NCBI RefSeq assembly: GCF_001509585.1 | Contig: NZ_LNCI01000001.1 | Span: 124,001 to 188,000 of the forward strand | DNA from: Tropicimonas marinistellae | Lineage (GTDB): Bacteria; Pseudomonadota; Alphaproteobacteria; Rhodobacterales; Rhodobacteraceae | Length of the DNA stretch: 64,000 bases | Direction of reading: 5' to 3' | Shown here: positions 9,588-18,303 of the stretch, one piece after another | How the letters are laid out: each line of letters opens with the position of its first letter | Position numbering within the stretch: the first letter of the stretch is position 1 | Program-made: the position numbers and the translations under genes | The notes under the pieces: generated by a model | The model's database searches: none | What the model was told of the DNA's origin: nothing | What the model saw: only the letters and a program-made list of their open reading frames with translations

Positions 9588-10591
9588 CAGATATAGTCCG
9601 ATAGTTTCAGGCTCGCGGTTCTCGCCGTCAGGGCATAGAGCAGTTCAAGCTGGGTTTCCGCCTGCGTGAGCGCCGCCGCCGCATCGTACTGATCGACAGA
9701 TATCAGCTCGGAGAGGGCCAACTCCATCGCGGCGGTCTCACTGGTATTTCGCGTGCTCGCGGTTTCGAGGGATTCCTGAACAACGCCGACCTTGGCCTGC
9801 ACTTCGAGCATACTCACATTGCTGTTCAAGAGCGTCTGACCGGCGAGGCCAGCCATGGTCATTTGTTCCGCCGGTGAGTTGGAGAGCGGAAGGCGGTCGA
9901 TTAGCACGGCCATGGCAAGCCCCTTCAATGTCTCGCGCACGGCAGTATCGGATGCGGTAACGTCAAGGCTGACCGTCTGACCCACGCCGATGGACATTGG
10001 CGAAAGGGCCTTCGCAGACCCGGAATACGCGATCGTCTCGAAACCGGCAGGTGACGCGAACCACGCATCGATCACGGAGGCGACCCCGGTTGCCGTAGTT
10101 TCTCCCGAAACCGCGGTTTCCAGTTCTTCGAGAATGGTGTTGGCGTCGGCAAGCGCGGAAGAATTGGTCGCGACGCCCGCAAAAAGGCTCCGGCCTCCAA
10201 ACTGCATATTCAGCCTGCTGATGGCGAGATCGAACGCGTCCATCGATGCGGTCCCGAGTGCGCTTGAGATCGTGCCGTTTTCCGAGTTGCTGAATGTGAG
10301 CAGATCCGCCGAAAGAGTGCCGGCTGTCTCCCGTACCGCCTCCAGAGAGTCTTGGACGGCGGAGGCAAATCCGGAGGCTTCGGTGATCGAGGATTCGTAG
10401 GCCGCCAATTGAGTGAGACTGTGTTCGACAGACGAAATGGTGCTGAAGTTCCCGTTCAAACGGTCCGCAAGCGACGCGACCTGCCCGGTCGCGACTTCTT
10501 CGGTCAGCCTGGTAATGTCCGCCTTCACCTGAGAATTCCTGCTTCGGAAAATGTAGCTCAGCGCGAGATCGCCTACAGTGGTGAGTGCCAT
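9587..10591 (-). CDS. flgL: Hook-filament junction protein FlgL (HAP3), flagellin-like
   Basis: This 334-residue protein has flagellin-type terminal helices: an N-terminal LSYIFRSRNSQVKADITRL segment and a C-terminal helix ending TARTASLKLSDYI. A variable middle part would form the outer domain. FlgL joins the hook (through FlgK) to the filament. It starts three bases after the flgK stop and overlaps flgI by one base. FlgL diverges fast and resembles flagellin, so the assignment leans on its place after flgK as well as on sequence. Confidence 0.88.
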   Translation of the reverse strand: MALTTVGDLALSYIFRSRNSQVKADITRLTEEVATGQVASLADRLNGNFSTISSVEHSLTQLAAYESSITEASGFASAVQDSLEAVRETAGTLSADLLTFSNSENGTISSALGTASMDAFDLAISRLNMQFGGRSLFAGVATNSSALADANTILEELETAVSGETTATGVASVIDAWFASPAGFETIAYSGSAKALSPMSIGVGQTVSLDVTASDTAVRETLKGLAMAVLIDRLPLSNSPAEQMTMAGLAGQTLLNSNVSMLEVQAKVGVVQESLETASTRNTSETAAMELALSELISVDQYDAAAALTQAETQLELLYALTARTASLKLSDYI

Positions 10592-10594
10592 GAC

Positions 10595-12052
10595 CTAGAT
10601 TCCCAGCAGTTGATCCATCAGTTCGTCCAGCGTTTGTATGACGCGGGCGTTCGCAGCATAGGCGTTTTCGATCAGTAGGAGTTTCTGCATTTCGTCGTCT
10701 GTATCGACGCCGGTGCGCGCCTCCTCGGTCTTCAATGCATCGACACGCGCCGATTCGTATGTCTGTCGGTCTTCGGCGGCCTGCTGCTGGCTTGAGATCT
10801 TGGAGACAAGATCTGACGCGAGTTCGGCGACGGTGCGTTCCTGACCCGCGGACATGCCGGAGGCAACGACACGTTCTTCATTGAGGCGTTCGGCTAGGGC
10901 CGTCAGCAATGACGCGTCTCCAACATCGCCCTCTGTCGCTGCCTGCAATCCGTCCCGCAGTCGCCAACTCTCCCCTCCGACGTCGGGATCGACGGTGGTG
11001 TTGATCTCGATGCGGGCCGAAAGCCCTGCCTCGTCAGCTGTGTCGAACGTTGACCCGCCGTCTGTGAACAAGCCGGCATCTCCTGTCGCGAGGGTCGTGT
11101 CCAGCGAGGTATCCTGAAACCGCTCAACAAGGTCGCGCGCGACCGAATCCAGCTCTTCTTGCGCGGTCGGAGCGATCTCGTCGCGAATCTCGAAGGCCGC
11201 CGCGAGCTTTCCGCCACCGATTGGATCGTAGCTCGATCCAATGTTGAGGGTGTTGCCGTTCAGGGTCAGACCTGACAATGCCCCACCTTCCAACGACATG
11301 TGTGGTGTGATTATCCCAGTCTGGGAAAACTCGAACTCTCCGGCCGGGCCATCGAGGATGATCGCGCCACCGCTTGTATACAGCGCGACCTGACCGCCAT
11401 CGCGGGCCACCTGGTTGACCGGGACGATCTCGCTGATGGAATCGATCACGTTCTGGCGCTGATCAAGCAGGCCGGACGCGTCCTGACCGGAATTCGTCAT
11501 CTCGAAGATCTGCCAGTTGAGCGTTTCCACCTGCTTCAGGCTGGAATTGAGCTGATCTACCATAGAGGCAATGTCGCTCTCGGCATCCGTGCGCATTTCC
11601 TGCAACTCGTCGGAGGTGGATCGAATATGGTCAACGAGTTCGCTTGCCGCGCTAATGGCCGAGGTCAGCCTTACATCCTGGTCCGGTCGGCTTGCGGCGT
11701 CGATCAAGGCGGTCTCAAGGGCATTGACATAGTGCTCAAGTGACCCCTCTTCGGTCGGAAGCCCAACCGCATTTTCGATCCGCAACCATGCAGACGCCTC
11801 GGCACTTGCGTTTTCCATGCTCGCTTCGGCGTGGCGGCGATCGGCCGTTGTCCGCTCGTCGGTAACTCTCACGACCCCGTCTACCTGAACACCCGACCCG
11901 ACTCCACCGACCGAGCGGGATGACAGGCTGATCTCGCGACGGGCGTACCCTTCGGTCATCGCGTTCGCCACGTTGTTCGACACAACTTCGGCCGCGCGGC
12001 TGACCGCCGTGAGGCCCGAAAGAGCATTGGAAAGCGCAGTGGAGAAGGTCAT
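10595..12052 (-). CDS. flgK: Hook-associated protein FlgK (HAP1)
   Basis: The 485-residue product starts with TALSNALSGLTAVSRAAEVV then SNNVANAMTEGYARRE, the axial-protein N-terminal motif. It ends with NAYAANARVIQTLDELMDQL, the matching C-terminal helix of rod/hook/HAP proteins. It is shorter than the enterobacterial protein (about 547), mainly in the exposed middle domain. It forms the first junction ring above the hook. A good ribosome binding site (aggaaaggt) precedes the ATG. It lies between flgE (28 bases away) and flgL (3 bases away). Confidence 0.95.
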   Translation of the reverse strand: MTFSTALSNALSGLTAVSRAAEVVSNNVANAMTEGYARREISLSSRSVGGVGSGVQVDGVVRVTDERTTADRRHAEASMENASAEASAWLRIENAVGLPTEEGSLEHYVNALETALIDAASRPDQDVRLTSAISAASELVDHIRSTSDELQEMRTDAESDIASMVDQLNSSLKQVETLNWQIFEMTNSGQDASGLLDQRQNVIDSISEIVPVNQVARDGGQVALYTSGGAIILDGPAGEFEFSQTGIITPHMSLEGGALSGLTLNGNTLNIGSSYDPIGGGKLAAAFEIRDEIAPTAQEELDSVARDLVERFQDTSLDTTLATGDAGLFTDGGSTFDTADEAGLSARIEINTTVDPDVGGESWRLRDGLQAATEGDVGDASLLTALAERLNEERVVASGMSAGQERTVAELASDLVSKISSQQQAAEDRQTYESARVDALKTEEARTGVDTDDEMQKLLLIENAYAANARVIQTLDELMDQLLGI

Positions 12053-12079
12053 GCGCGTCTACCTTTCCTGAGCTTATTC

Positions 12080-13390
12080 TCAGCGCTTGATGTTTGTGGT
12101 TTCCTGCAGCATCTCATCCACTGTCTGAATGACCTTTGCATTGGAGGAATAGGCGCGCTGCGTCTGGATGAGATCGGTTAGTTCGCCCGCGACGTCGGTT
12201 GATGATTCTTCGAGTGCGTAGCTCACGATATCGCCGGTTGGCCCGTCGCCCGCATCCCAAAGGAAGAAGCTGCCGCTCTCATTGGTCGTGTTGTAGGTTT
12301 GATAGTCGAGCGCCTCCAACCCGTTCGGGTTGGGCATATCGACGAGCGGGATCTGGTAAACGACGCGGGAAATGCCAATGTCGAAATTCGCGATGACGTA
12401 GCCATTCTCGTCGATCTCCACGGATGTCATGTTGCCCACCGGGGAACCGTCTTTGCTGATCGCAGTCGGGGCGAAGCTGTCCGACAGCTGGGTGAGCCCG
12501 GTTCCCGTTCCGACTGCGCCGATGTCTATGGAGATAGGGCCACCCGCCACATCGACCTCAAACACGCCGGTGGTGTCGTCGTACGTACCGCCGCTGACGG
12601 TGGTAACCGACGCGAGCGTACCCCCGCTTGCGCGAGTTTCGTCGAAGACAAGGGTGTACTCACCGATGACTGCCCCTGCTTGGGCGGAATCGGTGATCGT
12701 CATCGTCCAGGTATTGGTTGCCGGATCGGTTGCTGCGGCGGGTACGGAAGGTGTGAAGGTCACTGTGACCGACTGGGAGGTGCCGAGGTTGTCGAAGTAT
12801 TCGACAGGGAGGGTCAAGGCATCGCCAGAAGCGCCGGCTTCTGTTTCTGTTGCGGGCAGGTTGACACCAAGTGACATCTGCGTTGTCGGCTCACCTGCGA
12901 ACTGGTTCACGTTGATTTGCACTGGCTCCAGCCCATCCGACGTGTCGCGCGCGTAGTCAGGAATGGTTCCATCGGCATCGGCTGGCCACCCGAGCAAAAC
13001 AAGGCCGGACTCCGTTTTCAGGATACCGTCTTCGTCGGTTCGAAATGAGCCGGTCGTTGTCAGGTACATGGGGCTTTCGCCATTGTCGGTTCCGATGGAG
13101 GATTCCGTCGTCACTGGCAGGAAACCACGGCCGCGCACCGCGAGGTCAGTTGAATTGGATGTAGAGGCAAGAGCTCCCGCTTCGTCGATCAACCGCCGAG
13201 TGGTCACCCGAACGCCGCCGGCGGAATAGGTGCCGCTTCCAGATTCGATTACCATGGAGTGGAAGTCTGCTTCGGCCCGCTTGTACCCATAGGTAGAGGA
13301 GTTGGCGATATTGTCGGAAATCGTTGCTAAGCGGCTCGCATTGGCTGCCAGCCCGGACACGCCGGCATTGAGAGACGAGGAAATGGTCAT
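12080..13390 (-). CDS. flgE: Flagellar hook protein FlgE
   Basis: This 436-residue hook subunit begins SSSLNAGVSGLAANASRLAT and continues ISDNIANSSTYGYKRAE, the rod/hook consensus. It ends with IQTQRAYSSNAKVIQTVDEM, the conserved C-terminal hook helix. The middle carries Thr/Gly/Ala-rich surface domains, as in FlgE. FlgE polymerises into the universal joint between rod and filament. An aaggg ribosome binding site precedes the ATG, and a gap of about 100 bases separates it from motB upstream. Confidence 0.95.
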   Translation of the reverse strand: MTISSSLNAGVSGLAANASRLATISDNIANSSTYGYKRAEADFHSMVIESGSGTYSAGGVRVTTRRLIDEAGALASTSNSTDLAVRGRGFLPVTTESSIGTDNGESPMYLTTTGSFRTDEDGILKTESGLVLLGWPADADGTIPDYARDTSDGLEPVQINVNQFAGEPTTQMSLGVNLPATETEAGASGDALTLPVEYFDNLGTSQSVTVTFTPSVPAAATDPATNTWTMTITDSAQAGAVIGEYTLVFDETRASGGTLASVTTVSGGTYDDTTGVFEVDVAGGPISIDIGAVGTGTGLTQLSDSFAPTAISKDGSPVGNMTSVEIDENGYVIANFDIGISRVVYQIPLVDMPNPNGLEALDYQTYNTTNESGSFFLWDAGDGPTGDIVSYALEESSTDVAGELTDLIQTQRAYSSNAKVIQTVDEMLQETTNIKR

Positions 13391-13490
13391 ACGTGTGCCC
13401 TTCTTCTGCTGGGACGTCGAATTGCCAGCTATATGGACACAGCTCGCTTAATGTGGTGCTAACGAGAAAATTCGATGCGTCCCCCCATTG

Positions 13491-14312
13491 TTAGTCGGAC
13501 AGGTCCGAGCGGATGAGAACGATTTCCAGCCTGTCGTTTCGTACTGCCATCGGGTTCTCGACGGCTGGGTGCCGGTCGGCATGACCGCTGACACGTTCGA
13601 GACGCGTTGCGGATATCCGCTCCGCCAGCATCTCGCGCGCTGCAGCGGCCCGGCTCAGCGAATTATCCCAGGTCGGATTTGCAGCGAGGACGATGGCGTG
13701 CGCACGACTGTGCCCTTTGATCGCGACCTTGTTGGTTGCGTAGGAGAATACCCGTCCAACAAGGTCGATGAGGTCCACAAGAAGCGGTGTCGGTTCGCTT
13801 GATCCGGCGAAAAATAGCGGGTCCCCGTCGAGCGAGAACAACTCCACGATCAATCCTTCGTCGGTAACGCTGGTCACCACGTGCCGAAGCGTGTTGTCGT
13901 CGGCCATGCTTTCGCCGCCTGTGGCCAGTAAGTCCTCTATTTCGCTAAATGTTTCTCTATCCGTCGCCGGGATCTGCCCGGCCGGGGCCGTTTTGCGGAT
14001 GGCCGGATGCTTGTTGCTTGCACCGATGCCGTTCTGCGCGAGCGTTTCCTCCGTGAAGACAGAATCGCCGCCGAGACTACCATCTCCGCCTCCAGAAACC
14101 CGGTTTATCGGGATCGTCGGACTGAAATAGTCGGCAATCCCCTTTCTTTGCTTCTCCGTCGTCGCGTTAAGCAGCCACATCAGCATGAAGAAGGCCATCA
14201 TTGCGGTCACGAAGTCCGCATATGCGACCTTCCATGCTCCGCCGTGGTGGCCGCCTCCGGCCACAACCTTCTTGCGTCTGATGATGACTGGCGCGTTAGA
14301 TCCTGCGCTCAT
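13491..14312 (-). CDS. motB: Flagellar stator protein MotB
   Basis: This 273-residue MotB has a single membrane helix and a periplasmic OmpA-type peptidoglycan-binding domain. The proton-channel aspartate is D33, in the segment WKVAYADFVTAMMAFFMLM. The OmpA-like part (about residues 150-270) includes VAIKGHSRAHA and a C-terminal NDRLEIVLI block. The start at 14312 is preferred over an in-frame start ten codons upstream because gaggtggt sits at ribosome-binding distance. MotA is not in the window. It heads the run leading to flgE; the intergenic region upstream holds a strong palindrome. Confidence 0.93.
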   Translation of the reverse strand: MSAGSNAPVIIRRKKVVAGGGHHGGAWKVAYADFVTAMMAFFMLMWLLNATTEKQRKGIADYFSPTIPINRVSGGGDGSLGGDSVFTEETLAQNGIGASNKHPAIRKTAPAGQIPATDRETFSEIEDLLATGGESMADDNTLRHVVTSVTDEGLIVELFSLDGDPLFFAGSSEPTPLLVDLIDLVGRVFSYATNKVAIKGHSRAHAIVLAANPTWDNSLSRAAAAREMLAERISATRLERVSGHADRHPAVENPMAVRNDRLEIVLIRSDLSD

Positions 14313-14507
14313 GCCACCACCTCGATTTCGCACCACAAACAAGCGTTACCCGCAACACGTAAAGGAAGGTTTGACCCTGTCGATTCCGGATTTACGGGCA
14401 TGATGCACGAGATCCGGCGTAGTGATTACGATTGGCCCTTTGACACAAAATGGGGTATTAGCTTCGCAGCTCTGTCTCCGCATTCGAGATCTTGGTGGGC
14501 AGTCATT

Positions 14508-14542
14508 GTAAACAATAACGCCAAAACGAGTGTATTGTTTAC
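14508..14542. promoter_or_regulatory. Perfect 10-bp inverted repeat between motB and the phosphatase gene
   Basis: GTAAACAATA at 14508-14517 is matched exactly by TATTGTTTAC at 14533-14542, with 15 bases between. The left arm also lies inside a smaller palindrome ATTGT-AA-ACAAT (14505-14516). The surrounding 14400-14600 is noticeably AT-rich against GC-rich neighbours, and it lies in the divergent gap between motB (-) and the phosphatase (+). The geometry fits an operator with two half-sites or a protein-bound looped site. No known regulator is identified from sequence. Confidence 0.5.
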
Positions 14543-14699
14543 GGAATCATATCGAACCAGTTTGTTTTCTTGTTTTGACGCCAGCAATGCCCATTGATTT
14601 GGGTATGTCAATTTGGTTTCGCGCGCCGTCAGTGACCCCCGAACGTCGATTCTATTCCGGTTCGGCCCAGTGCAGCGCGCTCGCGTTGAGGGTGAACCG

Positions 14700-15482
14700 G
14701 TGAGCCTGCTGTCCAGAATTCTGCGGCCGAGCTATATGGTCGGCCCCGACGCGTTTGGTCCGGAAAACGAAGCACCGCGCCCCACACGACTCACCTATGC
14801 TGTGGGGGACATTCACGGCTGCAGTGAAAAAATGGCGCTCCTGCTGGAACAGATCATGGATGACCGGGCCGGTCGTCCAGCAGATCTGGTGTTTCTCGGG
14901 GACTACATTGATCGTGGGTCCGACAGCGCTGGCGTGCTGCATCGCCTTCGTTCGTTGCAGCAAACGAACCCGGAGAGCGTTTTCTGTCTGCTGGGAAACC
15001 ACGACCGAATGATGCTCGATTTCCTTGAGGACCCATTGGGGCTGGGGCAACGCTGGTTGCAATTCGGCGGACAGGAAACGCTCATCAGTTTCGATGTTCC
15101 GAGCTATTGCGACATGAAACTTGGAGCCCGATCTCAAGCCTGGGCGAACGAGCTTCGGAAGGCGCTCGGCGATGACTTGTTGGAGTGGCTCTATTCGCGC
15201 CCGCTCTGGTGGCAGTCGGGTACGTTGATTGCTGTGCACGCATTGACAGAACCGTCTCGCGCGATGCAGGCGCAACGCGAAGGCGTGCTTCTCTGGGCGC
15301 GGCCAAAGTCGGTTGCCGTTCCGCGGCGCGACGGTAACTGGGTGGTCCATGGCCATACGATGGTCGAGATGCCGCAAGTCGCTGGCCGACACATCTCTAT
15401 CGATACGGGTGCTTGGCGCGGCGGTCAGTTGACAGCAGCCGTTCTCGGTGACGGTGCCGTACGCTTTTTGCAGGCCGAATAA
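14700..15482 (+). CDS. Serine/threonine-type metallophosphatase (calcineurin-like)
   Basis: The product has 260 residues from a GTG start preceded by gagggtgaacc; the frame stays open another 29 codons upstream (to 14613). The metallophosphoesterase motifs are in order: GDIHG (about residues 36-40), GDYIDRG (67-73), GNHDR, and a late histidine in VVHGHT. This matches the PrpA/PP1-like bacterial branch, which removes phosphate from proteins or small molecules with two metal ions. The partner kinase or substrate is unknown. It stands alone, divergent from motB. Confidence 0.88.
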   Translation: MSLLSRILRPSYMVGPDAFGPENEAPRPTRLTYAVGDIHGCSEKMALLLEQIMDDRAGRPADLVFLGDYIDRGSDSAGVLHRLRSLQQTNPESVFCLLGNHDRMMLDFLEDPLGLGQRWLQFGGQETLISFDVPSYCDMKLGARSQAWANELRKALGDDLLEWLYSRPLWWQSGTLIAVHALTEPSRAMQAQREGVLLWARPKSVAVPRRDGNWVVHGHTMVEMPQVAGRHISIDTGAWRGGQLTAAVLGDGAVRFLQAE

Positions 15483-15518
15483 CGATGGAACCGTTCTCGC
15501 GGCGTCTCTCCACGGAAA

Positions 15519-15752
15519 TCAGGTTCTGGGTTCGAGTGCTTTGATCCGCGCTTCGAGTTCGGCAAACTTGGCAAGCAATTCACGCGCGGGGATGTACTGA
15601 GCGGCGCCTTCGTCCTCCAGCAAGCGTTGCAGGGCGGATCGAAATCCCGGGCCACCCGTCCGGATATGACTGATGACGTCCCGGACGAGTTGTTCATGCT
15701 CGACTTCGATTCGTAGGTTGATTGCCTTGGTTTGTGACTTGCTGTTTGGCAT
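15519..15752 (-). CDS. Small protein of unknown function, possibly ribbon-helix-helix-like
   Basis: This is an open frame for 77 residues with strongly protein-like composition. A short extended segment (TKAINLRIEV) is followed by a helix (EHEQLVRDVISHI), a second helix ending RLLEDEGAA and a charged C-terminal coil (FAELEARIKAL). The strand-helix-helix order recalls small DNA-binding ribbon-helix-helix proteins, but no residue pattern proves it. No clear ribosome binding site precedes the ATG, which lowers confidence. It is convergent with the phosphatase, 36 bases away. Confidence 0.45.
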   Translation of the reverse strand: MPNSKSQTKAINLRIEVEHEQLVRDVISHIRTGGPGFRSALQRLLEDEGAAQYIPARELLAKFAELEARIKALEPRT

Positions 15753-16078
15753 GTTTGTCAGAAGGAGATGTGAATACAGGGCTTCCGGCCACGCTAGTTA
15801 TTGATGTGGCAACTTGCAACCGAACTACCATCAAGTCGGATGCCTGGGATGGTTTGGGCCGCGTCGCAAACAACTCGTCAATTGTTGAAACACAACGGGT
15901 GCAGTACTCGGATTCTGCAGGTCGCGGACGATGTATGTCGGGGGACGGAGCAGTTGTGCGACTAAACGCAGCAACCGGGCTTGGCGCTCATAAACCCTTG
16001 TTTGCCTTGGGTCTGGATGGCGGATATTAACCACGTTCTGGGGCGGCACGTCGTACCGATTGCGCCGGTCACGCACAC
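15753..16078. other. Intergenic stretch without a supported gene
   Basis: About 326 bases hold no reading frame with coding character. A 102-codon open frame on + (15722-16030) has erratic composition and no family look. No clear hairpin with a T-run, tRNA or repeat was found. Confidence 0.5.
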
Positions 16079-16720
16079 CTAGTGGACCGCAACAATGGCA
16101 CGCAGAAATGATGCATCAATTCTATCGCTAACGACCCGCAGGACGTAGTCTCCGGTTTCAGAGACGCGACCCAAGTAGGCCTTGTCGGTACCTGCGTCTA
16201 CCTGAAGCGATTGAAGTGATGTGCCATCGGGACCGTGCAATTCGTACGAGATGTCGGCGGGCGTTTTGATGAGGCGCGCAAACAATACGCTCCCAGCTTC
16301 TGCTCTGACGATGAAGTGGACTGCCCCGACAGGACCGAGCGCGTGTTCAAGAAGGGCATGCGGTTTGTCTGCAGACAGTTCGATATTGCGTCGTTCCGGT
16401 TCTCCCAGCATCGAAACCTCTCCGACCGAGTCGTCCGGAAGACTACGGCACTCCCAAACCGCGTCGCCTCCATCTCGAATTGTAACGAGCGAACCACGCC
16501 CGATGGGCCGGGTGGCCAAGACCGTCATGCCTGGTGCTGCCTCGGGACCGCAGATTTGCATCACGTAGTCCGTGCAATTGGCAATCGCGACCGTACCGCT
16601 TTGTGCGCCGGTTGGTGCTTGTGCACTACCCAGTAGAATTGCTAGTGCAGATGAACGCAGGTCCACAGGAACTCCGAAGTGTTGGAACGCTTCTTTCTGA
16701 GCATATCGTGCCGATAACAT
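16079..16720 (-). CDS. Secreted protein of unknown function
   Basis: The product has about 213 residues from the ATG at 16720; the frame is open further upstream, but that part is Arg/Pro-rich and unlike protein. A hydrophobic stretch (SSALAILLGSAQA) around residues 20-35 may be a signal peptide. The mature part starts GTVAIANCTDYVMQICG. The C-terminal 80 residues (VLFARLIKTPADISYELHG to GDYVLRVVSD) have the alternating beta pattern of pre-peptidase-C-like or lysozyme-inhibitor-like sandwich domains in secreted proteins. Three cysteines may form disulfides. I do not recognise the family. It sits beside tRNA-Arg. Confidence 0.55.
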   Translation of the reverse strand: MLSARYAQKEAFQHFGVPVDLRSSALAILLGSAQAPTGAQSGTVAIANCTDYVMQICGPEAAPGMTVLATRPIGRGSLVTIRDGGDAVWECRSLPDDSVGEVSMLGEPERRNIELSADKPHALLEHALGPVGAVHFIVRAEAGSVLFARLIKTPADISYELHGPDGTSLQSLQVDAGTDKAYLGRVSETGDYVLRVVSDRIDASFLRAIVAVH

Positions 16721-16896
16721 GTGAATGCGACTGACGTATGGCAGTGGCCGCCTTGGTGGACGCGGACAGCCACCCCGCGACCGTGGGATACCTGCGCGAA
16801 ACACCTTCGCACCTGCCGTGTCCATTCGCATATTCCCTGCAGTGGATTGGGCGGCACTTAGGCAACACCATCGTTGTGCAGAAAATGCAGGTGAAT

Positions 16897-16973
16897 TGGC
16901 GACCCCGACAGGACTCGAACCTGTAACCTATCCCTTAGGAGGGGATTGCTCTATCCAGTTGAGCCACGGGGCC
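16897..16973 (-). tRNA. tRNA-Arg (anticodon CCT)
   Basis: Read on -, the sequence folds into a complete cloverleaf. The acceptor GGCCCCG pairs with CGGGGTC (one G-T pair). The D arm is GCTC/GAGC. The anticodon stem ATCCC/GGGAT encloses loop CTCCTAA, so the anticodon is CCT. The T arm ACAGG/CCTGT has loop TTCGAGT. A discriminator G and an encoded CCA end at 16897. It decodes AGG, a rare codon in GC-rich genomes. No duplicated 3' end was seen nearby, so there is no evidence of an integrated element here. Confidence 0.95.
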
Positions 16974-17138
16974 ACGGCCCCTAGGTGCCGGATTGGCCGA
17001 CGTTTCTCAAGACCAATATGATACGCCTCCGCGTATGCGCTCCGGGCCGGATGCGAGGTGCGCGCATTGTGCAACCAATCGGGAAATGCCAGCATGCCGG
17101 TGCTTTTACCTACCGAGATTCGGCGCTAACAGAATCGC

Positions 17139-18218
17139 ATGACTCACGACGACCACCGTTCTCCCGCCTCGTCTTCATCGCCGGTCCGTGGCGAGACCCG
17201 ACGTCCCCTAACCTTGCGAGACGTCTCGGAAGCTTCGGGTGTCAGCGAAATGACGGTCAGCCGGGTGTTGCGCAATCGCGGCGATGTCAGCGCGACAACG
17301 CGAGAGCGAGTTCTGGAAGCGGCCAAGCGGCTCGGATACGTACCAAACAAGATTGCCGGCGCTTTGGCCTCGAGCCGCGTGAACCTCGTCGCTGTGATCA
17401 TTCCGTCTCTGTCGAACATGGTCTTCCCAGAGGTGATCAATGGTATCTCCCACGTCCTGGAAGACACGGAGTTACAGCCTGTCCTCGGGGTAACGCACTA
17501 TCGGCCTGAGCAGGAGGAGAAGGTCCTCTACGAAATGCTGAGTTGGCGGCCGTCCGGAGTGATCATTGCTGGGCTGGAGCGCACGGAGGTGTCGCGCGCA
17601 ATGCTACGGAATGCCGGCATTCCGGTGGTCGAGATCATGGACGTAGACGGCGAACCTGTCGATGCCGCAGTTGGCATTTCGCACAAGCGGGCCGGCCGCG
17701 AGATTGCTCAGGCCATCATTGATGGCGGCTATCGGCGGATTGGGTTCCTCGGCACGAAGATGCCGTTGGATCACCGGGCGAAAAAGCGTCTGGAGGGCTT
17801 CACAGATGCGCTCTCCAAAGCCGGCATCGAGTTGGCCGCGCAGGAGTTTTATGAGGGCACTTCCGGCTTTGCCAAGGGCCGCGAGATGACAGAACGGATG
17901 CTCTCCCAGACTCCGGATCTCGATTTCCTATACTATTCCAACGATCTCATTGGGGCCGGAGGGCTGTTGTACTGCCTTGAAAAGGGGATCGATATCCCGA
18001 ACGATCTCGGACTTGCCGGCTTCAACGGAATTGAATTGCTTGAAGGGCTGCCGCGCCGGTTAGCGACGATGGACTCCTGTCGCCGCGAGATCGGAGAGGC
18101 AGCTGCACGGGTCATTGCCGACCGGGCAGCGAACGGCGGCGGAGCATCCCATGCCGGAGGCGAGCAGATCGTCCTGATGCCGAAACTCACCTATGGTGAT
18201 ACGCTGCGCCGGCCGTAA
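17139..18218 (+). CDS. LacI-family transcriptional regulator (GntR-like)
   Basis: The 359-residue product has an N-terminal LacI DNA-binding headpiece at residues 24-77 (LTLRDVSEASGVSEMTVSRV, then RLGYVPN and a hinge helix). A periplasmic-binding-protein-like effector domain follows (VNLVAVIIPSLSNMVFPEVI; later GFNGIELLEG). The layout fits gluconate/sugar-acid type LacI repressors. A Ser/Pro-rich tail of about 20 residues precedes the headpiece, so the true start may be slightly downstream. Likely targets are sugar genes, but none is adjacent; the next genes are glycosyltransferases. Regulon assignment is not possible here. Confidence 0.9.
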   Translation: MTHDDHRSPASSSSPVRGETRRPLTLRDVSEASGVSEMTVSRVLRNRGDVSATTRERVLEAAKRLGYVPNKIAGALASSRVNLVAVIIPSLSNMVFPEVINGISHVLEDTELQPVLGVTHYRPEQEEKVLYEMLSWRPSGVIIAGLERTEVSRAMLRNAGIPVVEIMDVDGEPVDAAVGISHKRAGREIAQAIIDGGYRRIGFLGTKMPLDHRAKKRLEGFTDALSKAGIELAAQEFYEGTSGFAKGREMTERMLSQTPDLDFLYYSNDLIGAGGLLYCLEKGIDIPNDLGLAGFNGIELLEGLPRRLATMDSCRREIGEAAARVIADRAANGGGASHAGGEQIVLMPKLTYGDTLRRP

Positions 18219-18303
18219 CGGCATCCGCGTGGACACCAGCCCGAAGATCGGGTTAAAGGCGCCAAACGCCGGCACTTGCGCCGGGTCGCTTCGCGAGGCC
18301 CCG

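Noticed and set aside
15722-16030. 102-codon open frame on + between the phosphatase and the secreted protein gene
   Set aside because: Odd composition (Cys-rich start, no fold pattern) and no ribosome binding site at the start; it also overlaps the small - strand gene.
16800-17000. tRNA-Arg as a possible integration site
   Set aside because: No integrase gene and no second copy of the tRNA 3' end were seen.
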